The notes beneath the pieces are model-generated. The model made no database searches. It was not told the origin of the DNA and saw nothing but the letters and a program-made list of their open reading frames with translations. From the NCBI GenBank assembly GCA_007117185.1, contig SKHA01000383.1:1-6242 (forward strand): a DNA stretch of 6,242 bases. The letters run 5' to 3'. The stretch comes from Spirochaeta sp. GTDB taxonomy: Bacteria; Spirochaetota; Spirochaetia; DSM-27196; Alkalispirochaetaceae. Numbering within the stretch: position 1 is the first letter of the stretch; every line of letters starts with the position of its first letter. The position numbers and the translations under genes were made by a program. Positions 5,853 through 6,242 of this stretch are shown piece after piece.

Positions 5853-6242
5853 ATGATGTATGACCAACTGTTCCAGCTGCTTTCCGCATACCGGCGGGGG
5901 GCCATTATACTACTGGCACTCATTCCGACAATAACCTTCGGTATGAGCTGGATTCACGGGGTCTACGACGGCCGCTCTGCGCCATGGCGGCAGCTGTACG
6001 CGCTGGCGGTGCATCTGGTGACTCTGGCGTTGGCAACGGTTGTCGCCGCTGTCGCCCTTCACCTGTACGAGGGCGGGGGGTGGTCCGACCCCTCTGTTCC
6101 GCGGGTGGTGCTGTACGTCCTGCTGGGCAGCTGGGTGTTGACCCTGCTGACGGTGAAGCGGGCCCTGGACTTCCGCTATATTGCCACCGTCCGTAACCCC
6201 CTGGTGCTGCTGCTGGGGTGGCTTGCGGGGTGGACTGCCGGA
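5853..6242 (+). CDS. multi-pass membrane protein of unknown function (5' part, leaves the window)
   Basis: The frame is open from here to the right edge, giving 130 residues with no stop. I do not recognise a family. The product starts MMYDQLFQLLSAYRRG, an amphipathic basic start, followed by four hydrophobic segments: about 17-34, 48-71, 84-101 and 116-130 (cut by the edge). They are separated by short polar loops (VYDGRSAPWRQ at 37-47, EGGGWSDPSVPR at 73-84, KRALDFRYIATVR at 102-114). By the positive-inside rule the basic N-terminus and the basic loop after the third segment should be cytoplasmic. Possible starts are ATG 5853, ATG 5856 and GTG 5841; none has a Shine-Dalgarno. GTG 5841 would lie upstream of the predicted transcription start, so 5853 is preferred. 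The frame is supported by consistent hydrophobic segments and G/C-rich third positions like the neighbours. A competing frame here (5984-6196) gives a low-complexity Arg/Gly/Ala product and is not a gene. Confidence 0.75.
   Translation, partial: MMYDQLFQLLSAYRRGAIILLALIPTITFGMSWIHGVYDGRSAPWRQLYALAVHLVTLALATVVAAVALHLYEGGGWSDPSVPRVVLYVLLGSWVLTLLTVKRALDFRYIATVRNPLVLLLGWLAGWTAG

Noticed and set aside
5850..5857. ATCATGAT palindrome at the start of the right-edge gene
   Set aside because: Eight bases is too short to call an operator, and the ATGATG start codons account for most of it.

Overview
The window is a tightly packed piece of a bacterial chromosome with high GC (about 60% by eye). It holds seven protein genes and almost no intergenic DNA. 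An outer-membrane beta-barrel gene with a signal peptide points to a diderm (Gram-negative type) host. The housekeeping genes are ordinary and do not fix the phylum. A GC-rich spirochaete would fit, but that is a guess rather than something the sequence proves. I see no mobile element, tRNA, rRNA, CRISPR array, long repeat or phage gene.

Layout, left to right. (1) The last 58 codons of metK (S-adenosylmethionine synthetase), followed 4 bases after its stop by metF (5,10-methylenetetrahydrofolate reductase), both on the + strand. They look like a methionine/SAM-cycle unit. (2) A two-gene minus-strand unit read from about 3186 down to 1103: pth (peptidyl-tRNA hydrolase), then an Omp85-like outer-membrane protein with one apparent POTRA repeat. 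The two genes are joined by an ATGA stop/start overlap. The 3' end of the outer-membrane gene runs 26 bases into the 3' end of metF. (3) A two-gene plus-strand unit, lplA (lipoate-protein ligase A) and deoD (purine nucleoside phosphorylase), also joined by an ATGA overlap and with a strong Shine-Dalgarno for deoD. (4) A minus-strand EamA/DMT-type transporter whose stop lies 15 bases from the deoD stop. (5) The 5' part of an unrecognised multi-pass membrane protein gene that leaves the right edge. It is divergent from the transporter, and a candidate sigma70-type promoter lies in the 45-base gap between them.

Functionally, metK/metF serve one-carbon and methionine metabolism, lplA and deoD are salvage enzymes (lipoate and purine nucleosides), pth recycles peptidyl-tRNA, and the other three are envelope or membrane proteins. 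No single pathway joins them all. I found no convincing new biological system here. The points worth a second look concern gene packing (convergent coding overlap, a 15-base divergent gap, short or missing leaders), the single-POTRA Omp85 protein with an altered lid-lock motif, a His-to-Gln change in Pth, and the unidentified membrane protein at the right edge.
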